Positions 8,060 through 16,442 are shown, numbered from the stretch's first letter. The stretch: 64,000 bases of DNA from Nocardia rhizosphaerihabitans (GCF_014646295.1 NZ_BMNE01000002.1:498595-562594), one strand, 5' to 3'. A program made the numbers and translations. The notes: generated by a model from the sequence alone, not told the origin.

Positions 8060-9531
8060 CCGGCTTCCCCCGGTGCGGCCGAGTTCTGTTGGTCGCGATA
8101 GGTTTCCAGCAACCGCAGCCAGACCTCGCTGATGGTGGGGAACGCGGGCACCGCATGCCAGAGCCGGTCGATCGGAACCTCGCCGGTGATGGCGATGGTG
8201 GCCGAATGCAACAGTTCGGCGACGCCAGCTCCGGCGAAGGTGGCGCCGACGATCACCCCGCGCTGCGGGTCGATCAGCACCCTGGCCCGTCCTCGATAAC
8301 CGGGATCGTGCTGGATCGCGCCCGCGACCCGGCCGATGTCGTAGTCGACCACATCTACCACTCGCCCGGTGCGGGCGGCGTCCTCGGTGGTGAGTCCGAC
8401 CGCCGCGATCTCCGGGTCGGTGAACACCACCTGCGGCACCGCTTCCAGGTCGGCGGTTCCGGCATGCGGGCCCCACTTGCCGGTGTCCAACGTCGCGCCC
8501 CGCGCTCGGGTAGCGATGACCGCCCCGGCGATGCGGGCCTGATATTTGCCCTGATGGGTGAGCAGCGCACGGTGATTGACGTCGCCGACCGCGTACAGCC
8601 ACGCGCCGTCGACCGCGGTCACGGTGAAGGTGTCGTCGGTGTCCAGCCACCGACCGGGCGTCAGGCCGACGGTCTCGATGCCGAGGTCCGCGGTGCGTGG
8701 TGCGCGTCCGGTCGCGAGCAGGAGCTCGTCGGCGACCAGCCGGGTGCCGTCGGCGAGGGTGAGGTGGACGCCGTCGTCGGGGCCGCCCGCTCGTTCCGCC
8801 GCGGTGATGGTGGTACCGAACCGCAGTTCCACACCGGCCTCCCGGAGCCGCTCGGCGACCAGGTCCGCGGCGAATGCCTCGACCCGGCCGAGCAGCCGCG
8901 ATTCGCGAGCGATGAGGGTGACCCGCGCACCGAGTGCCTGCCAGGCGGTGGCCATTTCGACGGCGACCACCCCGGCGCCGAGAATCGCGAGCCGACGGGG
9001 AACGTCCCCGGCAGCGGTGGCTTCGCGGCTTGTCCACGGTCGCACCGTATCCAAGCCCGGTAGTGGCGGCAGTGCCGCCGACGTGCCGGTGCACACCGCC
9101 ACCGCGTGCCGTGCGGCGAGCCGCACGGCGCCGCCCTCGGGCGTATGAACTGTCACCTGCCGCGGTCCCGCGAGGCGGCCGTGGCCGCGAATGAGGTCGA
9201 CCTGCGCGGAGTCGAGCCAGTCGACCTGGTCCCGGTCGTTCCAGTCGGCCACCATGCGGTCACGGTGTTTCAGTACCGCGGGCACGTCCAGACGGCCGGT
9301 CACCGCGCTGCCGACGCCGGGGAAGCGGGCGGCCTCGCGATAGAGCAGAGCTGGACGCAGCAGGGCCTTGCTGGGTTCGCAAGCCCAGTAGGAGCATTCG
9401 CCGCCGACCAGTTCGGATTCGACGATCACGGTACTCAGCCCGGCGGCGCTTGTCCGGTCGGCGACATTCTCGCCGACCGGCCCGGCACCGATGACCACGA
9501 CATCGTAGGTACGAGTTTCCTTCTCGGACAT
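8056..9531 (-). CDS. FAD-dependent pyridine nucleotide-disulfide oxidoreductase
   Basis: 491 residues. An N-terminal FAD-binding motif (VVVIGAGPVGENVA) is followed by a redox pair in GGECSYWACEPSKA, a CX4C arrangement as in dihydrolipoamide dehydrogenase, mercuric reductase and related class I enzymes. The NAD(P)-binding segment is LAILGAGVVAVEMA, a second FAD contact is YAVGDVN, and the dimerisation domain is C-terminal. It lacks the C-terminal His-Glu of true lipoamide dehydrogenases in an obvious form, so the disulfide substrate is open. The ATG at 9531 is chosen because GAAGG lies just upstream and the family N-terminus begins there. It is coupled to the aldehyde dehydrogenase. Confidence 0.87.
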   Translation of the reverse strand: MSEKETRTYDVVVIGAGPVGENVADRTSAAGLSTVIVESELVGGECSYWACEPSKALLRPALLYREAARFPGVGSAVTGRLDVPAVLKHRDRMVADWNDRDQVDWLDSAQVDLIRGHGRLAGPRQVTVHTPEGGAVRLAARHAVAVCTGTSAALPPLPGLDTVRPWTSREATAAGDVPRRLAILGAGVVAVEMATAWQALGARVTLIARESRLLGRVEAFAADLVAERLREAGVELRFGTTITAAERAGGPDDGVHLTLADGTRLVADELLLATGRAPRTADLGIETVGLTPGRWLDTDDTFTVTAVDGAWLYAVGDVNHRALLTHQGKYQARIAGAVIATRARGATLDTGKWGPHAGTADLEAVPQVVFTDPEIAAVGLTTEDAARTGRVVDVVDYDIGRVAGAIQHDPGYRGRARVLIDPQRGVIVGATFAGAGVAELLHSATIAITGEVPIDRLWHAVPAFPTISEVWLRLLETYRDQQNSAAPGEAG

Positions 9532-9553
9532 GGGTTCGCCTTCGATGGTCGGA

Positions 9554-10000
9554 TCAGCGGCCGGGGGCACGCTGGGTGACTTCCTGCAGGAACCAGCCGT
9601 TGCCGTCGGGATCGGTGAACGCGGCGAACGAACCGTAGGAGCGGCGCTGCGGATCCGCCCCGGGGACACGGCTTTCGGTTCCGGGGTGATGGAACACGCC
9701 GGTGGCGTCGCGGAACGGCCCCTCGACCTCGACCCCGCGCTCGGTCAGCTCCGCGACGGTCTGCTCGATATCGGTGACGATCAGGTGCAGGCCCTGCACG
9801 GATCCGGGCGCGGCCGCGCTGACACCGGTGCCGATGATGATCGAGCATTCCGAACCGGGCGGGGTGAGCTGCACGACGCGGTAGCCGTCGTCCACCGCGA
9901 AGTCGGCGTCGAGACGGAATCCGAGCCGATCGGTATAGAAGTCCTTCGCGCGGTCGACGTCGGCGACGGGCAGCACGATGACTTCAAGCTTCAAATCCAT
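9554..10000 (-). CDS. VOC/glyoxalase-family protein
   Basis: 148 residues with two beta-alpha-beta-beta-beta units of the vicinal oxygen chelate fold. The first unit covers KLEVIVLPVADVDRAKDFY to CSIIIG and the second VQGLHLIVTDIEQTVAELTERG to AAFTDPDGNGWFLQEV. This single-chain, two-module form is typical of glyoxalase/bleomycin-resistance-like proteins. Candidate metal ligands are present (a His in GLHLIV and an acidic residue near the end of each module). It sits between the lipoprotein hydrolase and the flavin reductase on the same strand with short gaps, consistent with one transcript handling a reactive small molecule. Confidence 0.85.
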   Translation of the reverse strand: MDLKLEVIVLPVADVDRAKDFYTDRLGFRLDADFAVDDGYRVVQLTPPGSECSIIIGTGVSAAAPGSVQGLHLIVTDIEQTVAELTERGVEVEGPFRDATGVFHHPGTESRVPGADPQRRSYGSFAAFTDPDGNGWFLQEVTQRAPGR

Positions 10001-10033
10001 GATGTGTTCTCCTCGAGTACTTTTCGTGATTGG

Positions 10034-10870
10034 TCAGGGGGTGACACCCTGGGCGGCCTGCTCGATCACGTCGGCGACCACGTCGGGGTGCGAGACGGCG
10101 ACCGAGTGCGAGGCTTCGACCTCGGTGACCCGGGAATGTGCCCGCTCGGCCATGAACCGCTGCGCCGCGAGGGGGATATTGAGGTCCTGGGTGGTGATCA
10201 CGTCCCAGCTGGGCTTGTCGGTCCAGGCGGCGACGGTGGCCTTCTCCTCGAGCGCGGTCTGATCGATCGGACGCTGGGCGGCCGCGGCCAGGGTCGCGCG
10301 GTCCGCGGCGACGTCGGCGGCGAACTGGTCGCGGAACTTGCTCTGCTGGATGTACAGATCGGTGCCGGTGCTGCCGTCCGGGCGGGTGAAGGCGACCGGG
10401 TCGAGCGTGCCGGGCAGCGTGGACCCGGGGAACTTGGCGGTCAGCTCGAGCGCGGTTTCACCCGGTGCGGGCAGGAATGCCGCCACATAGACCAGCGCCT
10501 TCACCTGATCGTTGCCCGCCGCGGCGGCGCTGATGACCGATCCACCGTAGGAGTGCCCGACCAGGACGACCGGGCCGTCGATATGGCTGATCAACCCACG
10601 CACCGAGGCGGCGTCAGCGGCCGGTCCACGCAGCGGATTGGCCGCCGCGACAACGGGATACCGGTTCTCGATGAGCCTGTCGATGACGTCGTTCCAGCTC
10701 GATCCGTCCGCGAACGCGCCGTGGACCAGCACGATGGTCGGCTTCGGCGCGTCCAGGGTGGGGCCGGCATGGGTGGTGGTGCTCGCGGTACAGGCGACGG
10801 CGAGGCTGCCCGCGGCCACTACGGCCGTGATCGCCGCGACCGCTCGGCTGGAGCGTCGGATGTCGACCAT
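10034..10870 (-). CDS. Exported alpha/beta hydrolase (esterase-like), Ser nucleophile
   Basis: 278 residues from the ATG at 10870, chosen because AAAGGA lies 9 bases before it. A basic N-terminus and a hydrophobic stretch (AVAAITAVVAAGSLAVAC) form a signal peptide. The Cys could be a lipidation site, although the box AVAC is not canonical. The hydrolase has the oxyanion motif VLVHGAFADGSSW, the nucleophile elbow GHSYGG and a C-terminal His in EASHSVAVSHP. This resembles the AB_hydrolase_6 group, which includes salicylate esterase-like enzymes. It is the first gene of the minus-strand run that continues with VOC, flavin reductase and aldehyde dehydrogenase. Confidence 0.82.
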   Translation of the reverse strand: MVDIRRSSRAVAAITAVVAAGSLAVACTASTTTHAGPTLDAPKPTIVLVHGAFADGSSWNDVIDRLIENRYPVVAAANPLRGPAADAASVRGLISHIDGPVVLVGHSYGGSVISAAAAGNDQVKALVYVAAFLPAPGETALELTAKFPGSTLPGTLDPVAFTRPDGSTGTDLYIQQSKFRDQFAADVAADRATLAAAAQRPIDQTALEEKATVAAWTDKPSWDVITTQDLNIPLAAQRFMAERAHSRVTEVEASHSVAVSHPDVVADVIEQAAQGVTP

Positions 10871-11134
10871 GTCATGGTCCTTTCGGGAACGGTGAAGCAG
10901 TGCGGATTCCACAATGGGTCACGCGGCCCCGACGCCACATCTGTCACCTGACGCCGACCATGACGTAGTCACCATCGTCAGACCGGCGGAGTCCGGCGCG
11001 AAGCCCAGGTGCAGGCCGGCCGGCGCGCACCCACCGCGGGAGCGTCCCCGATCGGCTGGGACGGGCTGGAATACGTCAGTCCCAGCGTCATCCGACAGAT
11101 TCGGGGCGAGGTCCCGGACAGCGATTGTTTTCTC

Positions 11135-11562
11135 ATGGCTACTGTCCGTTTTCACCTGATGTCCACCCTGTCGCCCGCCGAGGTCGTGCACGTGCTCACC
11201 GATTTCGGGCCCACCCGTCCCGAGGCATGGCCGACGATCGATGCCGAGCACTTCGTCGTCCACGAGCGCGGCGAGACCTGGGCCGAGGTCACCGAAGGCA
11301 CCGCTGCGGCGTGGGAGCGCGCCCGCTACGAGTGGGACCCGGCGGGCGACACCGTCACCATCACCACGCTGGACTCCAAACTCTTCGGTGCCGGCGGCGG
11401 CTGGGTCTTCCGCGCCACGCCCACCCAGGCGGGCTCCCGCGTCGATATCGAACTGACCAGGACCCGCGGGCGTTCAAGGGCAAGGTCCTGGCGGCGCTGC
11501 TGCCCCTGGTCGGGCCGTCCTCGCTGCGCAAGTCCTTCGCCGCGCCGCTGCGGGCCGCGTGA
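11135..11562 (+). pseudogene. SRPBCC-family protein with a one-base frameshift
   Basis: The N-terminal 109 residues from MATVRFHLMS read as an SRPBCC (polyketide cyclase/START-like) protein. The natural continuation, DPRAFKGKVLAALLPLVG to the stop at 11560-11562, is in another frame. The junction is at 11460/11461, in a GG run (CCAGGACCC). Adding one G restores ELTR-DPRAFKGK and a 142-residue protein whose TGA overlaps the next gene's ATG as TGATG. Both halves keep coding-like composition. It is either a recent inactivating deletion or a sequencing error. Without repair, translation would run on into the hydrolase gene in the wrong frame and end at 12037. Confidence 0.7.
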
Positions 11563-12506
11563 TGTCGCTCCCGCCGCAGACCTCCGGCGCGCTCGCGCCG
11601 GGTACGCACGTCGTCGACTCCGACGGTGTCCGCCAGCGGTACCACGTGTACGGCAGCGGCCCGGTCTGCCTCGCTCATCCGGGCGGACCCGGCATCCACT
11701 GGGAGTACCTGCGCATGCCCGAGTTGGAACAACACCTGACCATGGTCTACGTCGAGGCCATCGGCACCGGCGGATCCGGCCGTCTGCCGACACATCCGCA
11801 CGGCTACACCCGGGAGCGCTACAGCATCGCGCTGCAACGGATCATCGAACACCTCGAGGTGCCGACGGTGTATCTGCTCGGTCACTCGCACGGCGCGTTC
11901 GTCGCCGCCTACCACGCGATCCACCGTCCGGCCTGCCTCGCGGGCGTCATCCTCTACGAGGGTTCACCGGTGACCGGACCCGAGCACGGCGCGGAGGCTG
12001 CCCGGCGGCTCCGGGAATTCGCCGCTGCCCACGCTGATCGCCCCGAATTGGCCGAGGTGCTCGCGGCTTTCGGTGCGATGCAGGCCATTTCGAACGATGT
12101 GCAGACCCTGGCTGTCGCCCGCGGCATCTTGCCCGCCTACCTCGCCGACTACTGGGGTGACGAACGGCGCTGGGCTCCGGTGCGCGATGCGCTGCGCGCC
12201 GGCTACATCTCGGGACTGGACGCGATCGGATCTCCCGATCTCGTCGACGACCGCGCCGACCTGCCTGCGCTGACCGTCCCGGCGCTGGTCGTCGTCGGTC
12301 GCTTCGATGTCATCTGCGGACCGCGCTGGGGGCAGGAGCTGCACGAGCTCATCCCCGATTCGCGACTGCTGATCCTGGAGCACAGCGGCCACCTGGGGCA
12401 TCTGGAGGAACCAGGGCGTTTCGCCGCCGCGGTCCGCGACTTCGCCTGCTCACCACAATCCCTGTCGTCACCGTGTGGCGGCAGCCGAGAAGGGCTCGTG
12501 CCATGA
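11562..12506 (+). CDS. Alpha/beta hydrolase (proline iminopeptidase-like)
   Basis: 314 residues. The oxyanion motif is LAHPGGPGIHW, the nucleophile elbow is LLGHSHGAFVA and the acidic residue lies in VVGRFDVICG. The catalytic His is in LEHSGHLGHLEEP. The HPGGPG motif places it near prolyl aminopeptidases and related C-C or ester hydrolases. The ATG at 11562 overlaps the stop of the SRPBCC gene, and its own stop overlaps the next small ORF, so it lies in a chain of coupled genes. No signal peptide is visible, so it should act in the cytoplasm. Confidence 0.85.
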   Translation: MSLPPQTSGALAPGTHVVDSDGVRQRYHVYGSGPVCLAHPGGPGIHWEYLRMPELEQHLTMVYVEAIGTGGSGRLPTHPHGYTRERYSIALQRIIEHLEVPTVYLLGHSHGAFVAAYHAIHRPACLAGVILYEGSPVTGPEHGAEAARRLREFAAAHADRPELAEVLAAFGAMQAISNDVQTLAVARGILPAYLADYWGDERRWAPVRDALRAGYISGLDAIGSPDLVDDRADLPALTVPALVVVGRFDVICGPRWGQELHELIPDSRLLILEHSGHLGHLEEPGRFAAAVRDFACSPQSLSSPCGGSREGLVP

Positions 12507-12643
12507 ATCCGAGAAATCCCGAACGCCCTGCTGTCGCAGAGCTTTTCGTCTGTGGACCGATCGCGATGCTGATCTGGTCGGAGACCGCCGTGTTGCACGG
12601 TCGCGGACCGTCGGCACCGGAGTTCGTAGGACGTAGGTCATGA
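12503..12643 (+). CDS. Small 46-residue ORF, translationally coupled on both sides
   Basis: ATG at 12503 overlaps the upstream stop (ATGA), and its own TGA overlaps the ATG of the DUF308 gene (ATGA). The 46-residue product has a hydrophobic core (LFVCGPIAMLIWSETAVL, about residues 14-31) and a basic tail, so it could be a small membrane protein. Alternatively it only carries ribosomes to the next gene. No family is recognised. Codon use is less GC3-biased than its neighbours, which leaves its protein-coding status uncertain. Confidence 0.5.
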   Translation: MNPRNPERPAVAELFVCGPIAMLIWSETAVLHGRGPSAPEFVGRRS

Positions 12644-13212
12644 ACAGCACTGTGACACCTACTGTTTCGGCATCCGAGCGTTCGTCGCTGATCCGACTGT
12701 CGCTGGGCCGCGGTGTCCTGGCGATCGCCTGGGCTCTCGCCTTCGCGGCAGCGCACGACCCGCTGGATGCCGTCGCGGTCATCCTGCTGGTCGGCTACCC
12801 GCTGATCGATGCCGTGTCGTCGCTGATCGACTTTCGCGCGGTGCCCGACGGCCCCGAGCGCCGGGTGACCGCGGTCAACGGCGCACTGAGCGCGGTCACC
12901 GCTGTCGCCCTCGGTATCGCCGGGACGACCGGCAGTGCGGCCGCGGTACTGGGCGTATTCGGTATCTGGGCGGTGCTGTCTGGCGCGGCCCAGCTGGCTG
13001 TCGGGCTGCGCAGGCGTGGCCCGGTGCTGGGCAAGCAGTGGCCGACGCTGATCTCCGGCGGACTGTCCTTCCTGGTCGGCGCGACCTATGTCGCCAAGGC
13101 CGCGGGCGAGTCGCCGTCCCTGGATGTCTTGTCCATCTACGCCACCGGTGGCGGTGTCTTCTTCCTCGCGCAGGCCGCGCTGCTGGTGTGGAAGGCCCGA
13201 TCACTCCCATGA
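12640..13212 (+). CDS. DUF308/HdeD-like membrane protein
   Basis: 190 residues with about six hydrophobic helices, including GRGVLAIAWALAFAA, VAVILLVGYPLIDAVSSLID, ALSAVTAVALGIAG, AVLGVFGIWAVLSGAAQLAV and the final GGGVFFLAQAALLVW. The regular helical pairs and the LIDAVSSLID motif match the DUF308 (HdeD-like) short repeat family. The molecular function is unknown; some members are linked to acid resistance. It is coupled to the small ORF upstream and followed after 29 bases by the SDR gene. Confidence 0.75.
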   Translation: MNSTVTPTVSASERSSLIRLSLGRGVLAIAWALAFAAAHDPLDAVAVILLVGYPLIDAVSSLIDFRAVPDGPERRVTAVNGALSAVTAVALGIAGTTGSAAAVLGVFGIWAVLSGAAQLAVGLRRRGPVLGKQWPTLISGGLSFLVGATYVAKAAGESPSLDVLSIYATGGGVFFLAQAALLVWKARSLP

Positions 13213-13241
13213 CCACATTCGACAACCAGAAGGAGGACCCC

Positions 13242-14042
13242 ATGTCAGCACGACTGCAGGGCAGGAAAGCTCTGATCACCGGCTCCACCAGCAATATCGG
13301 CCGCGCGACCGCGCTGGCCTTCGCCGCCGAAGGCGCGCACGTCATCGTCTCCGGGCGTGACCGAACCCGCGGCGAGGCCGTCGTCGCCCACATCCGCCGG
13401 GCAGGCGGGCAGGCCGACTTCCTCCGAGCCGACCTCGACGGCAGCCTCGCCGCCAGCCACGCCCTTGCCGCGGCGGCGATCGAACAACTGGGCGGACACA
13501 TCGACATCCTGGTCAACAATGCCGGCATCTTTCCGCCGGGGACGACCCTGACCACCGACGAGCAGGCCTTCGACCGTGTCTACGCCGTCAACGTCAAAGC
13601 CGCCTTCTTTCTCACCCAGGCCATCGTTCCCGCGATGATCAGCCGCGGTAGCGGTGTGGTCGTCAATCTCGGATCATGGGTCGCGCGGCTGAGCCTGCCC
13701 GTCGGCGCCCTGTACGCCTCGACCAAAGGCGCGATGGAAACCCTCACCCGCGCTTGGTCAGCCGAGTTCGGGAGCCAAGGCGTCCGGGTCAACGCCATCG
13801 CACCGGGGGTCATTCTGGCTTCCGACGAGGACAGCGACACCGATCCTCCGGTCGGGCTGCTGATGCACGGCACCCCGGCCGGGCGAACCGGCCACCCCGA
13901 TGCCGTCGCCGCCGCGGCGGTATTCCTCGCCTCCGATGACGCTGCCTTCGTCCACGGCACCGTCGTCGACGTCGACGGCGGCCGCACCGGCGTCGCGGTC
14001 GTCGCCGATGCGGGCGCCTTTCAAGCTGCCCGAACGGCCTGA
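13242..14042 (+). CDS. Short-chain dehydrogenase/reductase
   Basis: 266 residues with the classical SDR landmarks: cofactor motif TGSTSNIG (about residues 14-21), NNAG (about 93-96), catalytic Ser in NLGSWV and YASTK (Tyr-X3-Lys, about 155-159), then the VNAIAPG segment. It reduces or oxidises a carbonyl or alcohol with NAD(P)H; the substrate is unknown. AAGGAGG lies just before the ATG at 13242 and decides the start. An in-frame ATG at 13209 overlaps the previous stop and would add 11 residues. It ends the plus-strand run that starts with the SRPBCC gene. Confidence 0.88.
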   Translation: MSARLQGRKALITGSTSNIGRATALAFAAEGAHVIVSGRDRTRGEAVVAHIRRAGGQADFLRADLDGSLAASHALAAAAIEQLGGHIDILVNNAGIFPPGTTLTTDEQAFDRVYAVNVKAAFFLTQAIVPAMISRGSGVVVNLGSWVARLSLPVGALYASTKGAMETLTRAWSAEFGSQGVRVNAIAPGVILASDEDSDTDPPVGLLMHGTPAGRTGHPDAVAAAAVFLASDDAAFVHGTVVDVDGGRTGVAVVADAGAFQAARTA

Positions 14043-14076
14043 CGATCGAGCAGGTTTCCGAAGCTGTCGTCCGGGC

Positions 14077-14817
14077 CTAATCCGGGTTCGGGCACCGGGT
14101 TCGGCGTTGTTCGGCGCGGTGGGTGAGGGCGTCGACGATGCGTTGCCAGGACGGAGACGACTCGGAGATGCGCGAGGAGATCAGCTTGCGGGTCGTCTGT
14201 CCGCCGGTGTCTTGTGCGTGGGCGATTTCCCAGGCGTCCAGGTCGTCGATGAGCTGGTCGAGGCGGGGATCGTGGGGGTCCCAGTCGGCGGAGCGGTCGA
14301 CGGCGAGGTAGAGGCGGGTGGTCTCCGGGTCGTCGAACTCGGCGTTCTTCTCCCGGATGCGGTGGGGGACGGCGTCCGGGTCCAGGGCTTGCAGGAGGAT
14401 CCAGGAGTCGCGTTCGAGGAGTACCCGTTGTTCGCCGATTCCGAGGGCGCGCATGCGGTTCAGGATGGCGACGACCTCGGGTGGGAGGACGAGGCGTTCG
14501 CCGCTGTCCAATTCGGCGATCCGGCTGCGGTATTCGGTGAGCTGGTCGATCTTGCGCTGGAGGTCGGCGTCGATGTCGGTGATGGCCGCGGCGAATTCGG
14601 GGGGTTGGGCGTGGAGGAGTGCGTCGATTCGGGACAGGGGGACACCGGCGTCGGCGAGGGTTCTGATGCGGATGAGATCCACTGCTGCCTGGGCGGTGTA
14701 GCGGCGGTAGCCGGAGGCGTCGCGGTCGGGCTCGGGGAGCAGGCCGACATGGTGGTAGTGGCGGACGGTGCGCACGGTCACGCCCGCGGTGGCCGCGAGC
14801 TGGCCGATCGTGAGCAC
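14077..14817 (-). CDS. MerR-family transcriptional regulator (TipA-like)
   Basis: 246 residues. The N-terminal winged HTH reads MLTIGQLAATAGVTVRTVRHYHHVGLL, then SGYRRYTAQAAVDLIRIRTL, with a coiled coil at about 75-115 (DLQRKIDQLTEYRSRIAEL). The C-terminal half is long and helical and may bind a ligand. The GTG at 14817 is chosen because GAGG lies 6 bases ahead and the family N-terminus begins there; an ATG at 14844 would add 9 residues without a ribosome binding site. It follows a hydrolase gene by about 40 bases on the same strand, so the pair is probably one operon controlled by this regulator. Confidence 0.85.
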   Translation of the reverse strand: MLTIGQLAATAGVTVRTVRHYHHVGLLPEPDRDASGYRRYTAQAAVDLIRIRTLADAGVPLSRIDALLHAQPPEFAAAITDIDADLQRKIDQLTEYRSRIAELDSGERLVLPPEVVAILNRMRALGIGEQRVLLERDSWILLQALDPDAVPHRIREKNAEFDDPETTRLYLAVDRSADWDPHDPRLDQLIDDLDAWEIAHAQDTGGQTTRKLISSRISESSPSWQRIVDALTHRAEQRRTRCPNPD

Positions 14818-14857
14818 CGTCCTCCTCGGGTCTACGCCGAACATGATCGGGTCGAGT

Positions 14858-15760
14858 CTAGGTGCGCGCGACTCGGCCGACGACATCGCGAATGGCTTGC
14901 ACCACGGCGTCGGGACGGTCGAAGCAGAGCCGGTGGTGCACGGTGTCGGCGAGGATTCGGTGGTCCCCGTACGAGAGGCCGCGCACCAAGGCCGCGTCCA
15001 TTCGCCGTCGGCCGTCGTGCATCCGGCGCAGCGTCTCCGCCGGCTGGGTGGGGTCGGGGCCCAGCGCGCTGAGCGCGACCACGGGGACATCAGGAAGGCC
15101 AGGCCCGGCGTGGAGTTCGGCGGCCAGTGCGGTCAGGTTGCTGCGCTCGGCGATGCCGACGCGGGTCCATTCGGCGCTCTCCTTGGCTTCGACCAGCGAT
15201 CGCCGGATGTGCTCCGGGTAGGCAGCGAGCAACTCGGTGCGCATCTGACGCATGGCCGGGCGCAGTTGTTCGAGCTGCTCGGGATCGGTGCCCATCCGCT
15301 CCGCCTCGGCCAGCCGCATCGCGGACGGCATGAACTCGTCCCAGTCGCGGTGCAGGCCGTCGATCCAGACCAGTCCGGCCACATCCCGCGGGTACAGCTG
15401 CGCGAACCGGTGCGCGTAGAAACCGCCGAGCGAATGGGGCGCGAGCACGTAGGGGCCGGGAATACGCTGGGCGCGCAGGAGCTCGCGCAGTTCGGTGGCG
15501 ACCGCGGCGGCGGTGCGCGGCAACGGGAGGGCGTCGCTGTAGCCGGTGCCACCACGGTCGTACACCACGGCGGTGGTGAACTGCGAAACCTGTTGCTGGA
15601 CACCGAAGTAGTCCAGGCCGACCGCGCCGGCGCCCGGCAGGAACACGACGGCGGGTCCGCCGCTGCCCGACCGGTGCACGAAGACGCGGTGGCCGTCGAC
15701 TTCCTGGAACCCGCCGACCGGCGGCGTGAACCGAGTCGGGGGAGTGCTGTTGTTCGTCAT
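14858..15760 (-). CDS. Alpha/beta hydrolase
   Basis: 300 residues. The oxyanion region is VVFLPGAGAVGLDYF, the nucleophile elbow is LAPHSLGGFYAHRFA, and a conserved YDRGGTGYSD segment precedes the elbow, as in many alpha/beta hydrolases. A clear distal His lies in SYGDHRILAD or TVHHRL. There is no signal peptide. GGAGG lies 8 bases before the ATG at 15760. It is the first gene of a two-gene operon with the MerR regulator, so its product or substrate may be the inducer's target (inference). Confidence 0.83.
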   Translation of the reverse strand: MTNNSTPPTRFTPPVGGFQEVDGHRVFVHRSGSGGPAVVFLPGAGAVGLDYFGVQQQVSQFTTAVVYDRGGTGYSDALPLPRTAAAVATELRELLRAQRIPGPYVLAPHSLGGFYAHRFAQLYPRDVAGLVWIDGLHRDWDEFMPSAMRLAEAERMGTDPEQLEQLRPAMRQMRTELLAAYPEHIRRSLVEAKESAEWTRVGIAERSNLTALAAELHAGPGLPDVPVVALSALGPDPTQPAETLRRMHDGRRRMDAALVRGLSYGDHRILADTVHHRLCFDRPDAVVQAIRDVVGRVART

Positions 15761-15778
15761 GGGACCAGCCTCCAACCC

Positions 15779-15791
15779 TGACGCACGGTCA
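15779..15791 (-). promoter_or_regulatory. Possible MerR operator/promoter of hydrolase-merR operon
   Basis: On the minus strand TGACCGTGCGTCA has TGAC/GTCA arms around 5 bases. It overlaps a -35-like TTGACC and is followed by the ribosome binding site of the hydrolase. MerR proteins bind such dyads within their promoters. No clear -10 box was found, so this is tentative. Confidence 0.3.
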
Positions 15792-15814
15792 AGGTCAAAC
15801 CCGGGCCTGGCGGG

Positions 15815-16300
15815 TCAGAACACCAGGTAGCGCAGGGCGAGGAAGCGCAGGCCACCGCACCCGGCCATGACGGTGAGCATGGCGCAGGCCTGAGTGAACT
15901 CGCCTAGGCCGGGGACGAAGGCGTCGAGTCCGGCCAGGGTGCCGGTGCTGATCAGCAGCCCGGCCAGGGCGAGTCCGCTGCCCTGGCACTGCGCCGCGAA
16001 CCAGCCCACCTGATCCGCCGCCCGGAAAGTGAGACGGCGGTGCAGTTCGTTCGCGATCAGGGTGCTCACCATCGAGCCCGCGATATTGGCGGCCAGCGGT
16101 CCCAGGTCGGTGCAGGCCGGAAACAGCAGCACGTAGGCGATATTGCTGACGCCGCCGACCAGGGCGAAGCGCAGCAGCTGGGCGAAGCCGTGCTCGCCGA
16201 GCAGGAACTGACGGACTCGGGTGCGCAGGCCGGACCAGTCCGCGCGCGGCGCCGGGGCGAAGACGGAACCGAAGGCGGGGGCGGGGGCGATGCTGGTCAT
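15815..16300 (-). CDS. GtrA-family membrane protein
   Basis: 161 residues with four hydrophobic helices: LLRFALVGGVSNIAYVLLF, LGPLAANIAGSMVSTLIAN, a third at about residues 95-115 and a fourth near FTQACAMLTVMAG. The first helix motif RFALVGG and the ANELHRRLTF segment are typical of GtrA-like proteins, thought to move polyprenyl-linked sugars across the membrane or to assist cell-wall polysaccharide synthesis. The ATG at 16300 lies exactly 30 bases after the start of the last of three 11-bp-spaced GTCAG repeats, so a leaderless transcript under SARP control is inferred. It is divergent from the DrrAB-like exporter. Confidence 0.82.
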   Translation of the reverse strand: MTSIAPAPAFGSVFAPAPRADWSGLRTRVRQFLLGEHGFAQLLRFALVGGVSNIAYVLLFPACTDLGPLAANIAGSMVSTLIANELHRRLTFRAADQVGWFAAQCQGSGLALAGLLISTGTLAGLDAFVPGLGEFTQACAMLTVMAGCGGLRFLALRYLVF

Positions 16301-16323
16301 ACCGAGAACCGTGGCCGAGCCCG

Positions 16324-16352
16324 CTGACGCCGACCTGACGTCTGGCTGACAA
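16324..16352 (-). promoter_or_regulatory. SARP-type direct repeats of the GtrA promoter
   Basis: Read on the minus strand, three heptamers TTGTCAG (16352-16346), ACGTCAG (16341-16335) and GCGTCAG (16330-16324) are spaced exactly 11 bp. SARP regulators bind such repeats on one face of the helix next to the -10 box. GGTTCT occupies the -10 position, 13 bases after the last repeat. Confidence 0.75.
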
Positions 16353-16378
16353 ACGCCTGGCACGACGCGGCGGCGACG

Positions 16379-16438
16379 GTGTCAGCGGACGTGTCAGGGC
16401 GGTGTCAGCCCGGTATCAGCCGAGCCGGTGACTGTAGT
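16379..16438 (+). promoter_or_regulatory. SARP-type direct repeats and -10 of the DrrAB-like promoter
   Basis: GTGTCAG at 16379, GTGTCAG at 16391, GTGTCAG at 16402 and GTATCAG at 16413 give spacings of 12, 11 and 11 bp. TGTAGT at 16433-16438 is the likely -10, so transcription would start at or next to the ATG at 16443. The repeat order and the -10 distance are the same as upstream of the DUF4097 gene. Confidence 0.8.
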
Positions 16439-16442
16439 TCCC

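Noticed and set aside
10961..10971. TGACGTAGTCA as an operator between the two divergent genes
   Set aside because: The arms are only 4 bp and several similar short dyads occur by chance in this GC-rich region.
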